From Dyadobacter sp. CY343 (lineage in GTDB: Bacteria > Bacteroidota > Bacteroidia > Cytophagales > Spirosomataceae): a DNA stretch of 64,000 nt. Each line of letters opens with the position of its first letter. Within the stretch, counting starts at the first letter, position 1. The notes under the pieces were generated by a model, which worked only from the letters and a program-made list of their open reading frames with translations, had not been told where the DNA came from and made no database searches. The translations under genes and the position numbers were made by a program. The stretch is taken from positions 248,001-312,000 of the forward strand of contig NZ_JAJUXK010000007.1 in NCBI RefSeq assembly GCF_021390335.1. The letters are read 5' to 3'. This document shows positions 16,922 through 25,765 of this stretch, in pieces.

Positions 16922-17869
16922 CTAGCTGATCGTATCTACCTTTTCGACGAAATCCCGGTAATGTACCGCGGGGATGAAGTGCTGCTGGGAGCGGTATTGC
17001 AATACCATAAACACCAGAAAAAGGGAAATCAGAAACGCTTGCAGCATTAAGATCATCAAAGTACTGCCCAGAGTCGAAGCCCAGCCGGGTGTGGCGTTGC
17101 CGATCAGTTTCAGGAATATAATGACAAAAATGAATGCGATAGCGACGCCTGACATGAACATCGAAAAGATCAGGATCCGGACTGCGGTAGTGTCGATCAT
17201 CACCGAAATTGCGCTCAAACCGTGCAAAACGAGGGAAACGAAGTTCATCTTGCTCTCGCCCGCCAATCTTTTCGCGCGGTTGGTCAAGACAGAATCGTAG
17301 GGAATGCGGGATTTTATAATACCTCCCGGATAGTTATTCCATATCTCGGAAACGCGTACCAGATTTTGCAGCCTGCTTTTAGGGACAAGACTGAAATTTC
17401 CGAAAGTGATCATTTTTCCTGTTAACAGATTGAATATCAATTTGTAAATAACATAAAATGACCTGAATAACAGCCCCTCGGTTCTTTTATTTCTTTCGGC
17501 GAAAATGATTTTATCAGGCTCTTCGAGCGACTTTCTGACCAGACTATTGATGTCAGAAGGAGCATCTTCGCCGTCTGCATCCATGACAATCACCTTGTCT
17601 GTCGGCAGATTTTCGGCTACGTAGGAAAGACCAATCGCGATCGCTTTTTGGTGTCCCAGGTTTCTGTATAATCTTAAAACCTTGATTTCCTTGCCGTCAA
17701 AGTTGGCGAAGGGCAGGGATCTTAACCTTGAAGAACAATCGTCGACAACCAGTAAGGTAGTATTAGCCAGAATTGAAGTGCTGACATCTGCATTTATTTT
17801 TTCTATCAGCAGGTTCAGCGCCTCCCAGTCGTTGAATTGGGGTATTATAATGACAAAGTTTTCTGACAT
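16922..17869 (-). CDS. GT2-family glycosyltransferase with C-terminal membrane helices (polyprenyl-phosphate sugar synthase-like)
   Basis: The N-terminal GT-A domain (VIIIPQFNDWEALNLLIEKI; LLVVDDCSS; then VMDADGEDAPSD with the metal-binding DAD at 97-99) resembles DPM1/GtrB-type enzymes. These load a sugar from a nucleotide donor onto a polyprenyl phosphate. Two hydrophobic helices at about 225-300 anchor it in the membrane, as in GtrB. It has 315 residues. Its stop codon lies three bases before the start of the GT-C gene, so the pair forms a make-and-use module for a lipid-linked sugar. Which sugar is unknown; the epimerase-like gene upstream is a hint only. Confidence 0.8.
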   Translation of the reverse strand: MSENFVIIIPQFNDWEALNLLIEKINADVSTSILANTTLLVVDDCSSRLRSLPFANFDGKEIKVLRLYRNLGHQKAIAIGLSYVAENLPTDKVIVMDADGEDAPSDINSLVRKSLEEPDKIIFAERNKRTEGLLFRSFYVIYKLIFNLLTGKMITFGNFSLVPKSRLQNLVRVSEIWNNYPGGIIKSRIPYDSVLTNRAKRLAGESKMNFVSLVLHGLSAISVMIDTTAVRILIFSMFMSGVAIAFIFVIIFLKLIGNATPGWASTLGSTLMILMLQAFLISLFLVFMVLQYRSQQHFIPAVHYRDFVEKVDTIS

Positions 17870-17920
17870 CTGGGGAGGACATAGTAAATCTCCGAAGCGG
17901 GCTCCGGAGATTCTATAAAA

Positions 17921-18997
17921 TTAAACAGTTTTTAGACCTAATCTGGAAGAAATGCCGTCGTGCATTTGTGTAAGTGTCTCAACCAAACCATATTCTGGGC
18001 TCCATTGCGGATAGTGGGATTTGAATTTGGAAAGATCGCTCACGTACCAGATATGGTCGCCAATGCGGTTGGTGTCAGAATATGAATAGGAAAGTTTGTT
18101 ACCCGAAATCTGCTCGCACAATGCGATCGCTTCCAGCATCGAGCAATTGGCAAAACGGCCGCCACCTGCATTGTACACCTCACCCGGACGTGGGTTTTGG
18201 TAGAAATGCCAGAACATATTTACAAGGTCGTGGCTATGGATATTATCACGAACCTGCTTGCCTTTGTAACCAAAAATCGTGTAATGATTGCCTGTAATCG
18301 CGCATTTCATCAGGTAAGCCAAAAATCCGTGCAACTGGGCGCCGGAGTGATTTGGACCTGTTAAGCAGCCACCGCGGAAAACAGCAGTTTTCATGCCGAA
18401 ATACCGACCGTATTCCTGTACCATAATATCAGCTGCTACTTTGGAAGCGCCGAAAATGGAGTGTTTCGTATGGTCAATGCTGTGTTGTTCGTCGATACCA
18501 TTTTCAAAATATGGATGGTTTTCGTCGATCTCCCAGCGCGTTTCCAATTCTACCAGCGGCAGGTAATTGGGATTGTCGCCGTATACTTTGTTAGTTGAAG
18601 TAAATATAAAAACTGCCTCAGGAGCGTGCAGGCGGGTCATTTCAAGCATATTCAATGTACCTACCGCATTTACACCGAAATCCGTAAAAGGCTCGCGTGC
18701 TGCCCAGTCGTGGCTTGGCTGCGCGGCGGCGTGCACGATCAGTTTGATATCTGTGCCGTACTCCTTGAATATGGGTTCCAGCTGACTAACTTCCCGGATA
18801 TCTGCCGAATAATGCTTGTAGTTGCCGAAAGCATCCTGGATACGATTGCGGTTCCATTCAGTGTTTCCGTCAGCTCCGAAAAAGTATTGACGCAAATTGT
18901 TATCAACACCGATGACAAGATCAAATTTATCAGCTAAAAACGCAACCGATTCACTCCCTATCAATCCAGCCGAGCCGGTAACCAAAGCTATATTCAT
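17921..18997 (-). CDS. NAD-dependent epimerase/dehydratase, CDP-paratose 2-epimerase-like
   Basis: An extended SDR protein of 358 residues with the N-terminal NAD loop [10 protein letters not shown] (7-16) and a nucleotide-sugar-binding C-terminal region including [18 protein letters not shown]. The N-terminal segment ([15 protein letters not shown]) is like the tyvelose (CDP-paratose) 2-epimerase group. The usual YxxxK catalytic pair reads IFGASK here: Phe182 replaces Tyr while Lys186 is kept. I recall FGASK in this subfamily, so it is probably ancestral to the group and not a local defect, but it raises doubt about a classical mechanism. First gene of the three-gene sugar operon. Confidence 0.75.
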   Translation of the reverse strand: MNIALVTGSAGLIGSESVAFLADKFDLVIGVDNNLRQYFFGADGNTEWNRNRIQDAFGNYKHYSADIREVSQLEPIFKEYGTDIKLIVHAAAQPSHDWAAREPFTDFGVNAVGTLNMLEMTRLHAPEAVFIFTSTNKVYGDNPNYLPLVELETRWEIDENHPYFENGIDEQHSIDHTKHSIFGASKVAADIMVQEYGRYFGMKTAVFRGGCLTGPNHSGAQLHGFLAYLMKCAITGNHYTIFGYKGKQVRDNIHSHDLVNMFWHFYQNPRPGEVYNAGGGRFANCSMLEAIALCEQISGNKLSYSYSDTNRIGDHIWYVSDLSKFKSHYPQWSPEYGLVETLTQMHDGISSRLGLKTV

Positions 18998-19170
18998 GTT
19001 TGTGTATTTTTTAATTACTTATTTTCTTGATAATATCAAATCTTCCTGCCTCGAATACGTAAAGTAAATTAAAAATGTTCAAAAAGCCGCTACTTCAGTT
19101 CTCGAGTGGGCGCTTGCAAACGGACAATATGCAACTGGCGGTATTAAAAATATTCAATAGCGCTAAAAAA

Positions 19171-19200
19171 AAGATATCCCCGCGTGAACAGGGATATCTT
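19171..19200 (-). terminator. Rho-independent terminator of the small lipoprotein gene
   Basis: Perfect arms AAGATATCCC and GGGATATCTT enclose a 10-base loop. On the minus strand the stem is followed by a T run (the A run at about 19165-19172). It lies 24 bases beyond the stop codon. Confidence 0.85.
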
Positions 19201-19223
19201 GGTATAATTTAAAAGAAATGAGG

Positions 19224-19475
19224 CTATTGCTTCACCACAGAGTTGGTCATACCACCGTACAACTTTGCTCTGATATCGTTTACGCGGGTGTCAAGCTCAG
19301 GCTGTGCATCGTATTTGTATGACATCTGGCGCGGCAGTGAATCAGGACTTACGCCGTAAATCTCTTTGTCCCCCTTATTCACATCCGACTGCTCAATGTG
19401 GTTATACTTTTGGTATTCACAAGAGCTCAGCAAGGCAACACAAGCAACAAACGCAACAATTTTATATACTTTCAT
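19224..19475 (-). CDS. Small lipoprotein, unknown function
   Basis: An 83-residue product with a lipoprotein signal (MKVYKIVAFVACVALLSSC, lipidated Cys19). A short polar tail contains GVSPDSLPRQMSYKYDAQPE and ends in NSVVKQ. I do not recognise a named family. It has its own terminator and sits between the sugar operon and the M3 peptidase gene, 80 bases from the latter in the same direction. The short mature part of about 64 residues suggests a structural or assembly role in the envelope; that is a guess. Confidence 0.75.
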   Translation of the reverse strand: MKVYKIVAFVACVALLSSCEYQKYNHIEQSDVNKGDKEIYGVSPDSLPRQMSYKYDAQPELDTRVNDIRAKLYGGMTNSVVKQ

Positions 19476-19555
19476 TTCTTTGACAGTTCAATAGTATTAC
19501 GCGCAAAAATAACCGCCATTTTGATAACGACCAAATTGCGAAGGCATTTGGCTTA

Positions 19556-21289
19556 CTATTTTTTCAATGCTTCCAGCTCATCGCTTACAAACCGGATCAG
19601 CTCGGTGATATTCTTTTCAGAAAAATCGAAAGGAACATTCGCAGCCTGATAAATTTCACCAATAGGTGCAGTATAGCCTAATTTGAGCGCGTCGAGATAG
19701 CCCTTCAAGCCTGCTGCCGGATCCTGACGGTAATTTTTCCAGACACCGATCGCGCCCAGCTGTGCAATTCCGTATTCAATATAGTAGAAAGGAACTTCGT
19801 AAATGTGCAGCTGACGTTGCCAGAGGTACTTTTTGAAATTTTCCAATCCATTCCAGTCCATCACCGAATCCGTAAATTCTTCATAGATCCTCACCCAGGC
19901 GACTGTCCGTTCTTCGGCGGAATGCGTTGGATTTTCGTACATCCAATGTTGAAATTTATCTACCGTCGCAACCCAGGGAAGTGTTTCAATGATCGATTCC
20001 AGATGCTGGATCTTGGCCCTTTTCAGGTCTTCTTCATTTTCAAAAAATTCATCCCAAAAATCCATCGTGATCAGCTCCATCGACATAGATGCCAGTTCTG
20101 CTACTTCCGAAGGCGTATGTTTAAAGGAATTCAATGCGAGGTCGCGCGTCACAAATGAATGCACCGCGTGGCCGCCTTCGTGCAGCAGCGTGACCATGTC
20201 CCTCAGATTGGAGGTCGCATTCATAAATATAAATGGTACCCCGATTTCGTCCAGCGGATAATTGTAGCCGCCGGGCGCTTTGCCTTTCCGCGATTCAAGA
20301 TCGAGGTGGTTCATCGCTTTCATCACGCGAAGACAGTCTCCCAGAAACGGGTTCAGCCGGGTGAAGCAGCGAATTGTTTTGTCCAGAAGTTCTTCTCCCG
20401 TCGCAAATGGTTTCAGTGGCGGTAAGCCTCTCGGGTCTACTTTGGTATCCCACGGGCGTAATGCGTCAACTTGCAGCGATTCTTTACGGCCGGCGGCCAT
20501 ATTGTTCAAAAGTGGCACAACTGCTTTTTTCACCGATTCATGAAAATCGAAACAATCCTGCGGCGTATAAGCGAAACGGCCCATTGCTGCAAACATATAG
20601 TCGCGGTAATTGTCGAAACCTGCATTCTGACCCACTTTACTCCGCAGTGTAACCAAAGAATTCAGCAGTTCGTCGAGTTTGTCGTGATCCTGGTAACGGC
20701 GCTCGCTGATCGCCCGCCACGCTTCTTCGCGGGTTCTCCTGTCAGTGGATTGAAGCCGGTCGGCCGCTTTTTGCAAAGTCATTTCCTCCCCGTCCAGCGT
20801 CACCGTCATTGCTCCGGCTATTGCTCCGTAGCGACGTTCTTCGGTTTGCATTTCGGTGATAAGCGGAATGTTTTCTTCGCGGAAGATCTCGATCGCTTTC
20901 TTCATCCCACGCAAAGTGATCGCAAAACCTGGCTCTGTCAGCTCGCTCAGAAACGGGTTATCTACTACTTTTTTATCTAATGCATTGCCGTACTCGGCTA
21001 GCTTGGGCTGTATTTCCGTTATGAAAAATTGCAGTGCATTGATCAGGCTGGTATTGGCGGTATCGCAAGTCTGGCGAATATAGCGCCACGCGAAATTTTC
21101 AGACAAATAGGATTCAATTTCACTGCGATCCGAAAACCATTGTTTCAGGTCTTCCGCGGTATTGATCTCCCGGTTTTGCAGATTTTCAAAAAGCGGCTGC
21201 ACATCTTCCCAGCTTTTCAAATCAAATTCTTCCCCAATAAAAACCCGGCTAGCCCGGCTCGGTATATGTATCGTTTCTTGTTCAATCAT
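19556..21289 (-). CDS. M3-family oligoendopeptidase (PepF-like)
   Basis: A cytoplasmic zinc metallopeptidase of 577 residues that trims oligopeptides. The catalytic motif is LLHEGGHAVHSF, with zinc ligands His370 and His374 and catalytic Glu371. The downstream helix ELASMSMELITMDFW supplies the third ligand Glu. The start is set at the ATG at 21289 (MIEQETIHIPSR). The longer frame to 21385 adds 32 basic residues that run into the repeat region and do not fit. The gene is followed by the small lipoprotein gene on the same strand. Confidence 0.9.
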   Translation of the reverse strand: MIEQETIHIPSRASRVFIGEEFDLKSWEDVQPLFENLQNREINTAEDLKQWFSDRSEIESYLSENFAWRYIRQTCDTANTSLINALQFFITEIQPKLAEYGNALDKKVVDNPFLSELTEPGFAITLRGMKKAIEIFREENIPLITEMQTEERRYGAIAGAMTVTLDGEEMTLQKAADRLQSTDRRTREEAWRAISERRYQDHDKLDELLNSLVTLRSKVGQNAGFDNYRDYMFAAMGRFAYTPQDCFDFHESVKKAVVPLLNNMAAGRKESLQVDALRPWDTKVDPRGLPPLKPFATGEELLDKTIRCFTRLNPFLGDCLRVMKAMNHLDLESRKGKAPGGYNYPLDEIGVPFIFMNATSNLRDMVTLLHEGGHAVHSFVTRDLALNSFKHTPSEVAELASMSMELITMDFWDEFFENEEDLKRAKIQHLESIIETLPWVATVDKFQHWMYENPTHSAEERTVAWVRIYEEFTDSVMDWNGLENFKKYLWQRQLHIYEVPFYYIEYGIAQLGAIGVWKNYRQDPAAGLKGYLDALKLGYTAPIGEIYQAANVPFDFSEKNITELIRFVSDELEALKK

Positions 21290-21399
21290 GGTATTTCTAA
21301 GATGTAGATGTTTCAAATTTAACATTTGCCTAATCTGTTCAAAGCGAAGACTACGCTTTTGTTTTTGAAAACAGATTGTATGCATCGCTCAATCCCACT

Positions 21400-21486
21400 C
21401 CTTTGTCACCCTGAGCGTACCGGGCCGCCGGGCGGTCGAAGGGACGTGCAGCATGCCCCTTCGACTGCGCTCAGGGTGACAAAGGG
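21400..21486. repeat. Long inverted intergenic repeat (REP-like element)
   Basis: The left arm CTTTGTCACCCTGAGCG (21401-21417) pairs with CGCTCAGGGTGACAAAG (21468-21484). Inside it, TCGAAGGG (21436-21443) pairs with CCCTTCGA (21457-21464). A partial third copy (CAGAGTGACAAA) follows at about 21494. Sequences of this type (GTCACCCTGAGCG, TCGAAGGG) recur between genes in many bacterial genomes. Here it separates the start of the M3 peptidase gene from the end of the symporter gene, both on the minus strand. Confidence 0.8.
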
Positions 21487-21538
21487 GGCCGTTCAGAGTG
21501 ACAAATATTAAATGTTCGATGGGAAAAAGAAGTTTAAT

Positions 21539-22816
21539 TTATTGAAGCGGCTCCGGCTGGGTTGCATCCGATAGGTTATCCGAGATCACATTCTCGGTCT
21601 CCTTCACATTTGCAAAAGCATATTCCATTTTTGTGCGGTCGAATTCCTTTTCATTATTGGCCAGCCAGATCGTAGCAACGCCGTTCCCGATGAAATTCGT
21701 GATTGCGCGTGCTTCGGACATGAAACGATCGACGCCCAGCAGCAGCGCCAGACCTTCTACCGGGATCACTTTGATCGCAGTCAATGTAGACGCCAATACT
21801 ACAAATCCACTTCCAGTCACGCCCGCAGCACCTTTTGAAGTAACCATCAGAATGCCGATCAGCGATAATATCTGCCCGAAAGTGAGGTGTACATTGAAAA
21901 CCTGCGCGAGGAAGATCGTCGCCATCGACAGGTAAATCGTGGTTCCGTCAAGGTTAAAGGAATATCCCGCCGGTACCACCAGCCCCACGACCGGTTTGGA
22001 ACAGCCCATTCTTTCCAGTTTGACCATTAAAGAAGGTAATGCAGCTTCGGAAGACGAAGTGCCTAGCACGATCAGCAGCTCTTCACGGATGTATTTCAGG
22101 TAAGACCAAAGTTTGATCTTGTACATCCGTAATATCAACCCCAACACCCCAAAAATGAATATCGCCATCGTCGCATAAACCGTTCCCATTAACTTGGCAA
22201 GCGGTAAAAGCGTGTCAATACCGTATTTACCGATCGTGTAAGCCATTCCGCCAAATGCGCCGATCGGAGCGAAAATCATCACCAGATGCAAGGCTCGAAA
22301 AACGTATTTGGAAATGAAGTTCAGCCAATGAATCACCTTGTCCTTTCCTGAATACTTACTCAAAACCGTACCCAGAACCAGCGAAAACAGCAAAACCTGC
22401 AAAGTGACGTTATCAAAAAAGAACTGCAGCCAGCTGAAATCGCCGACTTTCCCGGTGTAAGCGGAAATATCTCCCTGCCCCAGATTACTTGTCACAACGC
22501 CCTCGCCGGGCTTAATCACATTCGCAACGATTATCCCGACTATCAAAGCAAGAGTTGTTACTATCTCAAAGTATATCAGCGCCTTAGCTCCTACTTTGCC
22601 TACTTTTTTCAAATCCCCCATTCCAATAATTCCCAGCGTGATCGTCAGGAAAATGATGGGATTGATGAAGATTTTGACGATTTGAATAAAACCCTTACCC
22701 AGAAACTCCATCTGTACCCCCTGAGCCGGGAAATAATGTCCCAGCAACGCGCCGCAGGTAATTGCAGCCAAAACCCAAAAGGTAAGATTGGTAAATAACT
22801 TTTTCAAAAGCAGCAA
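21539..22816 (-). CDS. Dicarboxylate/amino acid:cation symporter (DAACS family)
   Basis: A secondary transporter of 425 residues with about eight hydrophobic segments plus re-entrant loops, importing C4-dicarboxylates or acidic amino acids with H+ or Na+. Family signatures are the serine-rich hairpin GTSSSEAALPSLMVKLE, the substrate-site PAGYSFNLDGTTIYLSM and TSKGAAGVTGSGF. The choice between GltP-like and DctA-like cannot be made from the sequence alone. The gene is monocistronic, 249 bases upstream of the M3 peptidase gene with a REP-like repeat between them, and divergent from the heme uptake operon. Confidence 0.9.
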   Translation of the reverse strand: MLLLKKLFTNLTFWVLAAITCGALLGHYFPAQGVQMEFLGKGFIQIVKIFINPIIFLTITLGIIGMGDLKKVGKVGAKALIYFEIVTTLALIVGIIVANVIKPGEGVVTSNLGQGDISAYTGKVGDFSWLQFFFDNVTLQVLLFSLVLGTVLSKYSGKDKVIHWLNFISKYVFRALHLVMIFAPIGAFGGMAYTIGKYGIDTLLPLAKLMGTVYATMAIFIFGVLGLILRMYKIKLWSYLKYIREELLIVLGTSSSEAALPSLMVKLERMGCSKPVVGLVVPAGYSFNLDGTTIYLSMATIFLAQVFNVHLTFGQILSLIGILMVTSKGAAGVTGSGFVVLASTLTAIKVIPVEGLALLLGVDRFMSEARAITNFIGNGVATIWLANNEKEFDRTKMEYAFANVKETENVISDNLSDATQPEPLQ

Positions 22817-22904
22817 GATATAAGGGTAGGCAAGGAATCAATTTACAATAATAAAAATTCCACCACCGGATTTAGGCGACAGAAAAGCATTTTTTTATCT
22901 TCTA

Positions 22905-22938
22905 TTTATACTTGGTCTAAATTAATGCCCTATATTTG
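22905..22938 (+). promoter_or_regulatory. Promoter and candidate iron-responsive operator of the hmu operon
   Basis: TATATTTG at 22931-22938 fits the -7 consensus, and a TTG at 22912-22914 lies 16 bases upstream, a little short. A 17-base imperfect palindrome (arms TTTATACT and GGTCTAAA, 22905-22921, six of eight positions matching) covers the -33 element. Its shape recalls DtxR-type metal-repressor sites; this is a suggestion from position and the function of the operon. Confidence 0.4.
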
Positions 22939-22980
22939 CCAGTGATCGTTTGTATTCATTAAATCCGGAAAGTGCTCCGG

Positions 22981-23829
22981 ATGACAAAACTTATTCAGAT
23001 GCCTTTGTCAGTCAGATCGTTAATTCCCATATTCCTTTTTATCTTTTGTATTCAAATCCATGCAAATGCAGCGACGCGCATTGTATCGACAAATGGTACA
23101 CTGAGCGAAATTCTGGTGGGTTTGGGTTTGGAAAAACAGATTGTGGGTGTAGATGTGACCAGTACTTTTCCTGCTTCTCTGGATAAAATCCCCAAGATCG
23201 GGCACAACCGCATTATTGCCGCAGAAGGAATTCTGGCGCTGAACCCTGACGTAATTATTTATACCAACCAAAGTATGATACCTCCCGTAGTCCTCAAACA
23301 GCTGACCGGCGCGGGCAAGAAAATGGTGGAATTCAGGCACGATTTATCCAGAGAAGGCGCCGTGAAACTGATCCGGGAAGTAGGCGCCTATTTTAATGCA
23401 AAGCCTCAGGCAGAAAAGCTGGTAAAATCACTGGAAACTGATCTTGCCAAAATCACTACTCCGAAAGCTCCCAAAAAACTGCTTTTCATATATGCACGCG
23501 GAACCGGCACATTGATGGTATCGGGATCAGGCACTTCGCTCGATAAAATGTTTCAGCTCACAGGCCACAAAAATGCGGTGCAGGGATTTTCAGATTTCAA
23601 ACCGTTGACAGCCGAGTCGCTGGTCACTTCAAATCCGGACGTACTCGTCTTATTTTCAAGTGGTTTGGAAAGTCTGGAAGGAATGGACGGGCTGCTGAAA
23701 GTGCCGGGGATTGCGAATACCAATGCGGGTAAAAATCGAAAAATCATCACGATGGATGGTCAGTTACTGACCGGCTTCGGGCCACGGCTCGGAAAGGCGG
23801 CCCTGGAATTGTCACAAAAAGTTAACTGA
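22981..23829 (+). CDS. hmuT: Heme ABC transporter, periplasmic substrate-binding protein
   Basis: A periplasmic binding protein of about 282 residues in the TroA/BtuF fold. It has an N-terminal signal peptide (hydrophobic core LIPIFLFIFCIQIHANA), then the two lobes with NGTLSEILVGLGLEKQIVGVD and DVIIYTNQSMIPPVVLKQL, joined by a long helix. It should carry heme to the HmuUV importer. The ATG at 22981 is preferred; an in-frame GTG at 22972 would add three residues. It starts a four-gene operon with the permease five bases downstream. The gene symbol is by family and context. Confidence 0.85.
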   Translation: MTKLIQMPLSVRSLIPIFLFIFCIQIHANAATRIVSTNGTLSEILVGLGLEKQIVGVDVTSTFPASLDKIPKIGHNRIIAAEGILALNPDVIIYTNQSMIPPVVLKQLTGAGKKMVEFRHDLSREGAVKLIREVGAYFNAKPQAEKLVKSLETDLAKITTPKAPKKLLFIYARGTGTLMVSGSGTSLDKMFQLTGHKNAVQGFSDFKPLTAESLVTSNPDVLVLFSSGLESLEGMDGLLKVPGIANTNAGKNRKIITMDGQLLTGFGPRLGKAALELSQKVN

Positions 23830-23834
23830 CCGGT

Positions 23835-24941
23835 ATGCTAGCAGAAATCGATAGAGAACGCGATATTGACAAACCAGCTGTTGAAGATCGGTTGTTCCTG
23901 CCGTCTTCTACGGGAAAAATGGCGTGGATGCTCGGCTTCATATTGCTGGCTTGCGTCGTTTTCTCTTCCTGCATTGGTGCACTTTCTATTTCTGTAAAAG
24001 AGCTGACAGACATAATAGCATTCAAGCTGGGTTTTATTAGCAAAACCAGTGTTGAAGAGCAAAAATCGATCGTTTTCTGGGTGATCCGTTTGCCGAGAGT
24101 TTGTCTCGCGGTACTAATAGGCGCCGGCCTGGGTATTGCGGGAGCGTCACTTCAGGGACTTTTCAGAAATCCTATTGCGGATTCCACATTGATCGGAGTC
24201 ACTTCGGGAGCGTCGCTTTTCGCAATATTCGTATTAATGCTAAATGTCAAATATTTCGGAATGCTAACCGAGCTGGCCGGTGCTTACAGCATTTCATTTG
24301 TCGCATTTCTGGGTGCGGCATTTACTACGTTTCTGGTTTACCAATTGTCAAAAATTGCCGGCGAAGGTGGCATTACCACTCTTTTACTTTGCGGTATTGC
24401 GATCAATGCATTCGTGGGCGCAGTAACTGGCTTGATGACCTATCTGGCTGATGATCAGCAACTCAGAAGCATTACATTTTGGAACCTGGGCAGCCTCGGC
24501 GGCGCTACCTGGACTTCCGTTCTGGCAGTCGCGCCATTTGTGGGGATTTCTGTGTTTTTTATGCCTTATTTATCAAAAGCATTGAATTTGCTTGTATTAG
24601 GCGAAAGCCAGGCGGCCAGTCTGGGGGTAAATATGAAGGCGCTCAAACAGAAAGTGATCATTCTTGCGACGATGGGCGTCGGGGCCTCAGTTGCAGTAGC
24701 AGGCACAATCGGCTTCGTCGGCCTGGTTGTTCCGCACATTATTCGCACTACATTCGGCCCGAGCCACAAAACGTTACTGGTCGGCTCGGCAATAGGCGGC
24801 GCCATCGTACTTACCCTGGCAGATACCTTGTCGAGAACGATCGTAGCACCTTCCGAGCTGCCCATCGGCATTCTTACCGCCCTTTTAGGCACTCCATTTT
24901 TCATCTACATTCTTTGGGAACAAAAACGAAAAAGACTATGA
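23835..24941 (+). CDS. hmuU: Heme ABC transporter permease (FecCD family)
   Basis: A polytopic inner-membrane permease of 368 residues of the BtuC/FecCD family. Typical segments are WVIRLPRVCLAVLIGAGLGIAGASLQGLFRNP near the N-terminus, followed by the coupling-helix region and the C-terminal GTIGFVGLVVPHIIRTTFG. About nine to ten hydrophobic helices are visible. A polar N-terminal extension of about 25 residues precedes the first helix. The stop codon overlaps the ATG of the ATPase gene (ATGA), which indicates translational coupling. Confidence 0.92.
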   Translation: MLAEIDRERDIDKPAVEDRLFLPSSTGKMAWMLGFILLACVVFSSCIGALSISVKELTDIIAFKLGFISKTSVEEQKSIVFWVIRLPRVCLAVLIGAGLGIAGASLQGLFRNPIADSTLIGVTSGASLFAIFVLMLNVKYFGMLTELAGAYSISFVAFLGAAFTTFLVYQLSKIAGEGGITTLLLCGIAINAFVGAVTGLMTYLADDQQLRSITFWNLGSLGGATWTSVLAVAPFVGISVFFMPYLSKALNLLVLGESQAASLGVNMKALKQKVIILATMGVGASVAVAGTIGFVGLVVPHIIRTTFGPSHKTLLVGSAIGGAIVLTLADTLSRTIVAPSELPIGILTALLGTPFFIYILWEQKRKRL

Positions 24942-25741
24942 TGGAGATTACTCAGGTGGGTTTCGAGGTACGGGGCCGCAAACTTTTGAATGGAGTAAGC
25001 TTTGATGTCACAGCCGGTGAATTCTGGGCGATTGTCGGTGCAAATGGCGCAGGGAAGTCTACGCTGGTCAAGATACTTTCCTCGGAACTCGCTCCCACTT
25101 CGGGTTCAGTTGTATTTGACGGGAAGGATCTCAAAAAATACAAGCTCAGGGACCTGGCGAGAAAACGGGCGGTACTCGCGCAACAGAATACGATCACACT
25201 GTCATTTACGGTGCAGGAAATTGTACTAATGGGAAGATACCCTTTTTACGATTCAGCGCCTACGCGCCGTGACCTTGCAATCGTTGATATGTGCCTTAAA
25301 AAAGTTGGTATCGGCCATTTGAAAACCCGGCTTTACCCTACCCTTTCGGGCGGCGAGCAGCAGCGCGTACAGGTTTCGAGGGCACTGGCGCAAATCTGGG
25401 AAGTAGATAATGGCTTACTTCTCCTCGATGAACCTACTACTGGAATGGACCTGCTGCACCAGTTTGAGACGTTCCAGCTCGCGAAAGAAATGACTTCAAA
25501 AGGTTTCGCGGTGATCGCAGTGATCCACGATCTCAATCAGGCTTTGCAATATGCCGACAAGGTTTTAATGCTCAGAGACGGAGAAAGCTTTGCGATCGGC
25601 TCACCGTCAGCGGTTTTGACAGAAGAACATATTAAGTCAGTTTTCGGGCTACCGGTCCGGATCCTGCATCCGGAACACGTACAGTTTCCGATCATCGTAC
25701 CAAATGTTACCCCGGCATTGTCGGGCATTTCACAGTTATAA
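24938..25741 (+). CDS. hmuV: Heme ABC transporter ATP-binding protein
   Basis: The ATPase of the heme importer, 267 residues. Visible are Walker A GANGAGKST (34-42), the Q-loop region, the signature LSGGEQQRVQVSRAL, Walker B LLLLDEPTTGMD and the switch histidine in AVIHDLNQ. The start is the ATG at 24938, overlapping the permease stop, or possibly the next ATG at 24941. A longer open frame upstream lies over the permease gene and is spurious. The hmuS-like gene follows 24 bases downstream. Confidence 0.92.
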   Translation: MMEITQVGFEVRGRKLLNGVSFDVTAGEFWAIVGANGAGKSTLVKILSSELAPTSGSVVFDGKDLKKYKLRDLARKRAVLAQQNTITLSFTVQEIVLMGRYPFYDSAPTRRDLAIVDMCLKKVGIGHLKTRLYPTLSGGEQQRVQVSRALAQIWEVDNGLLLLDEPTTGMDLLHQFETFQLAKEMTSKGFAVIAVIHDLNQALQYADKVLMLRDGESFAIGSPSAVLTEEHIKSVFGLPVRILHPEHVQFPIIVPNVTPALSGISQL

Positions 25742-25765
25742 ATATCACTTTTAAAAAACATTACC

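Noticed and set aside
19000-19165. Possible small RNA in the gap before the small lipoprotein terminator
   Set aside because: I see no promoter and hairpin pair that would define an RNA gene.
24479-24937. N-terminal extension of the hmuV frame
   Set aside because: It overlaps the conserved end of the permease gene and encodes an Arg-rich nonsense stretch; the ATP-binding protein begins at 24938.
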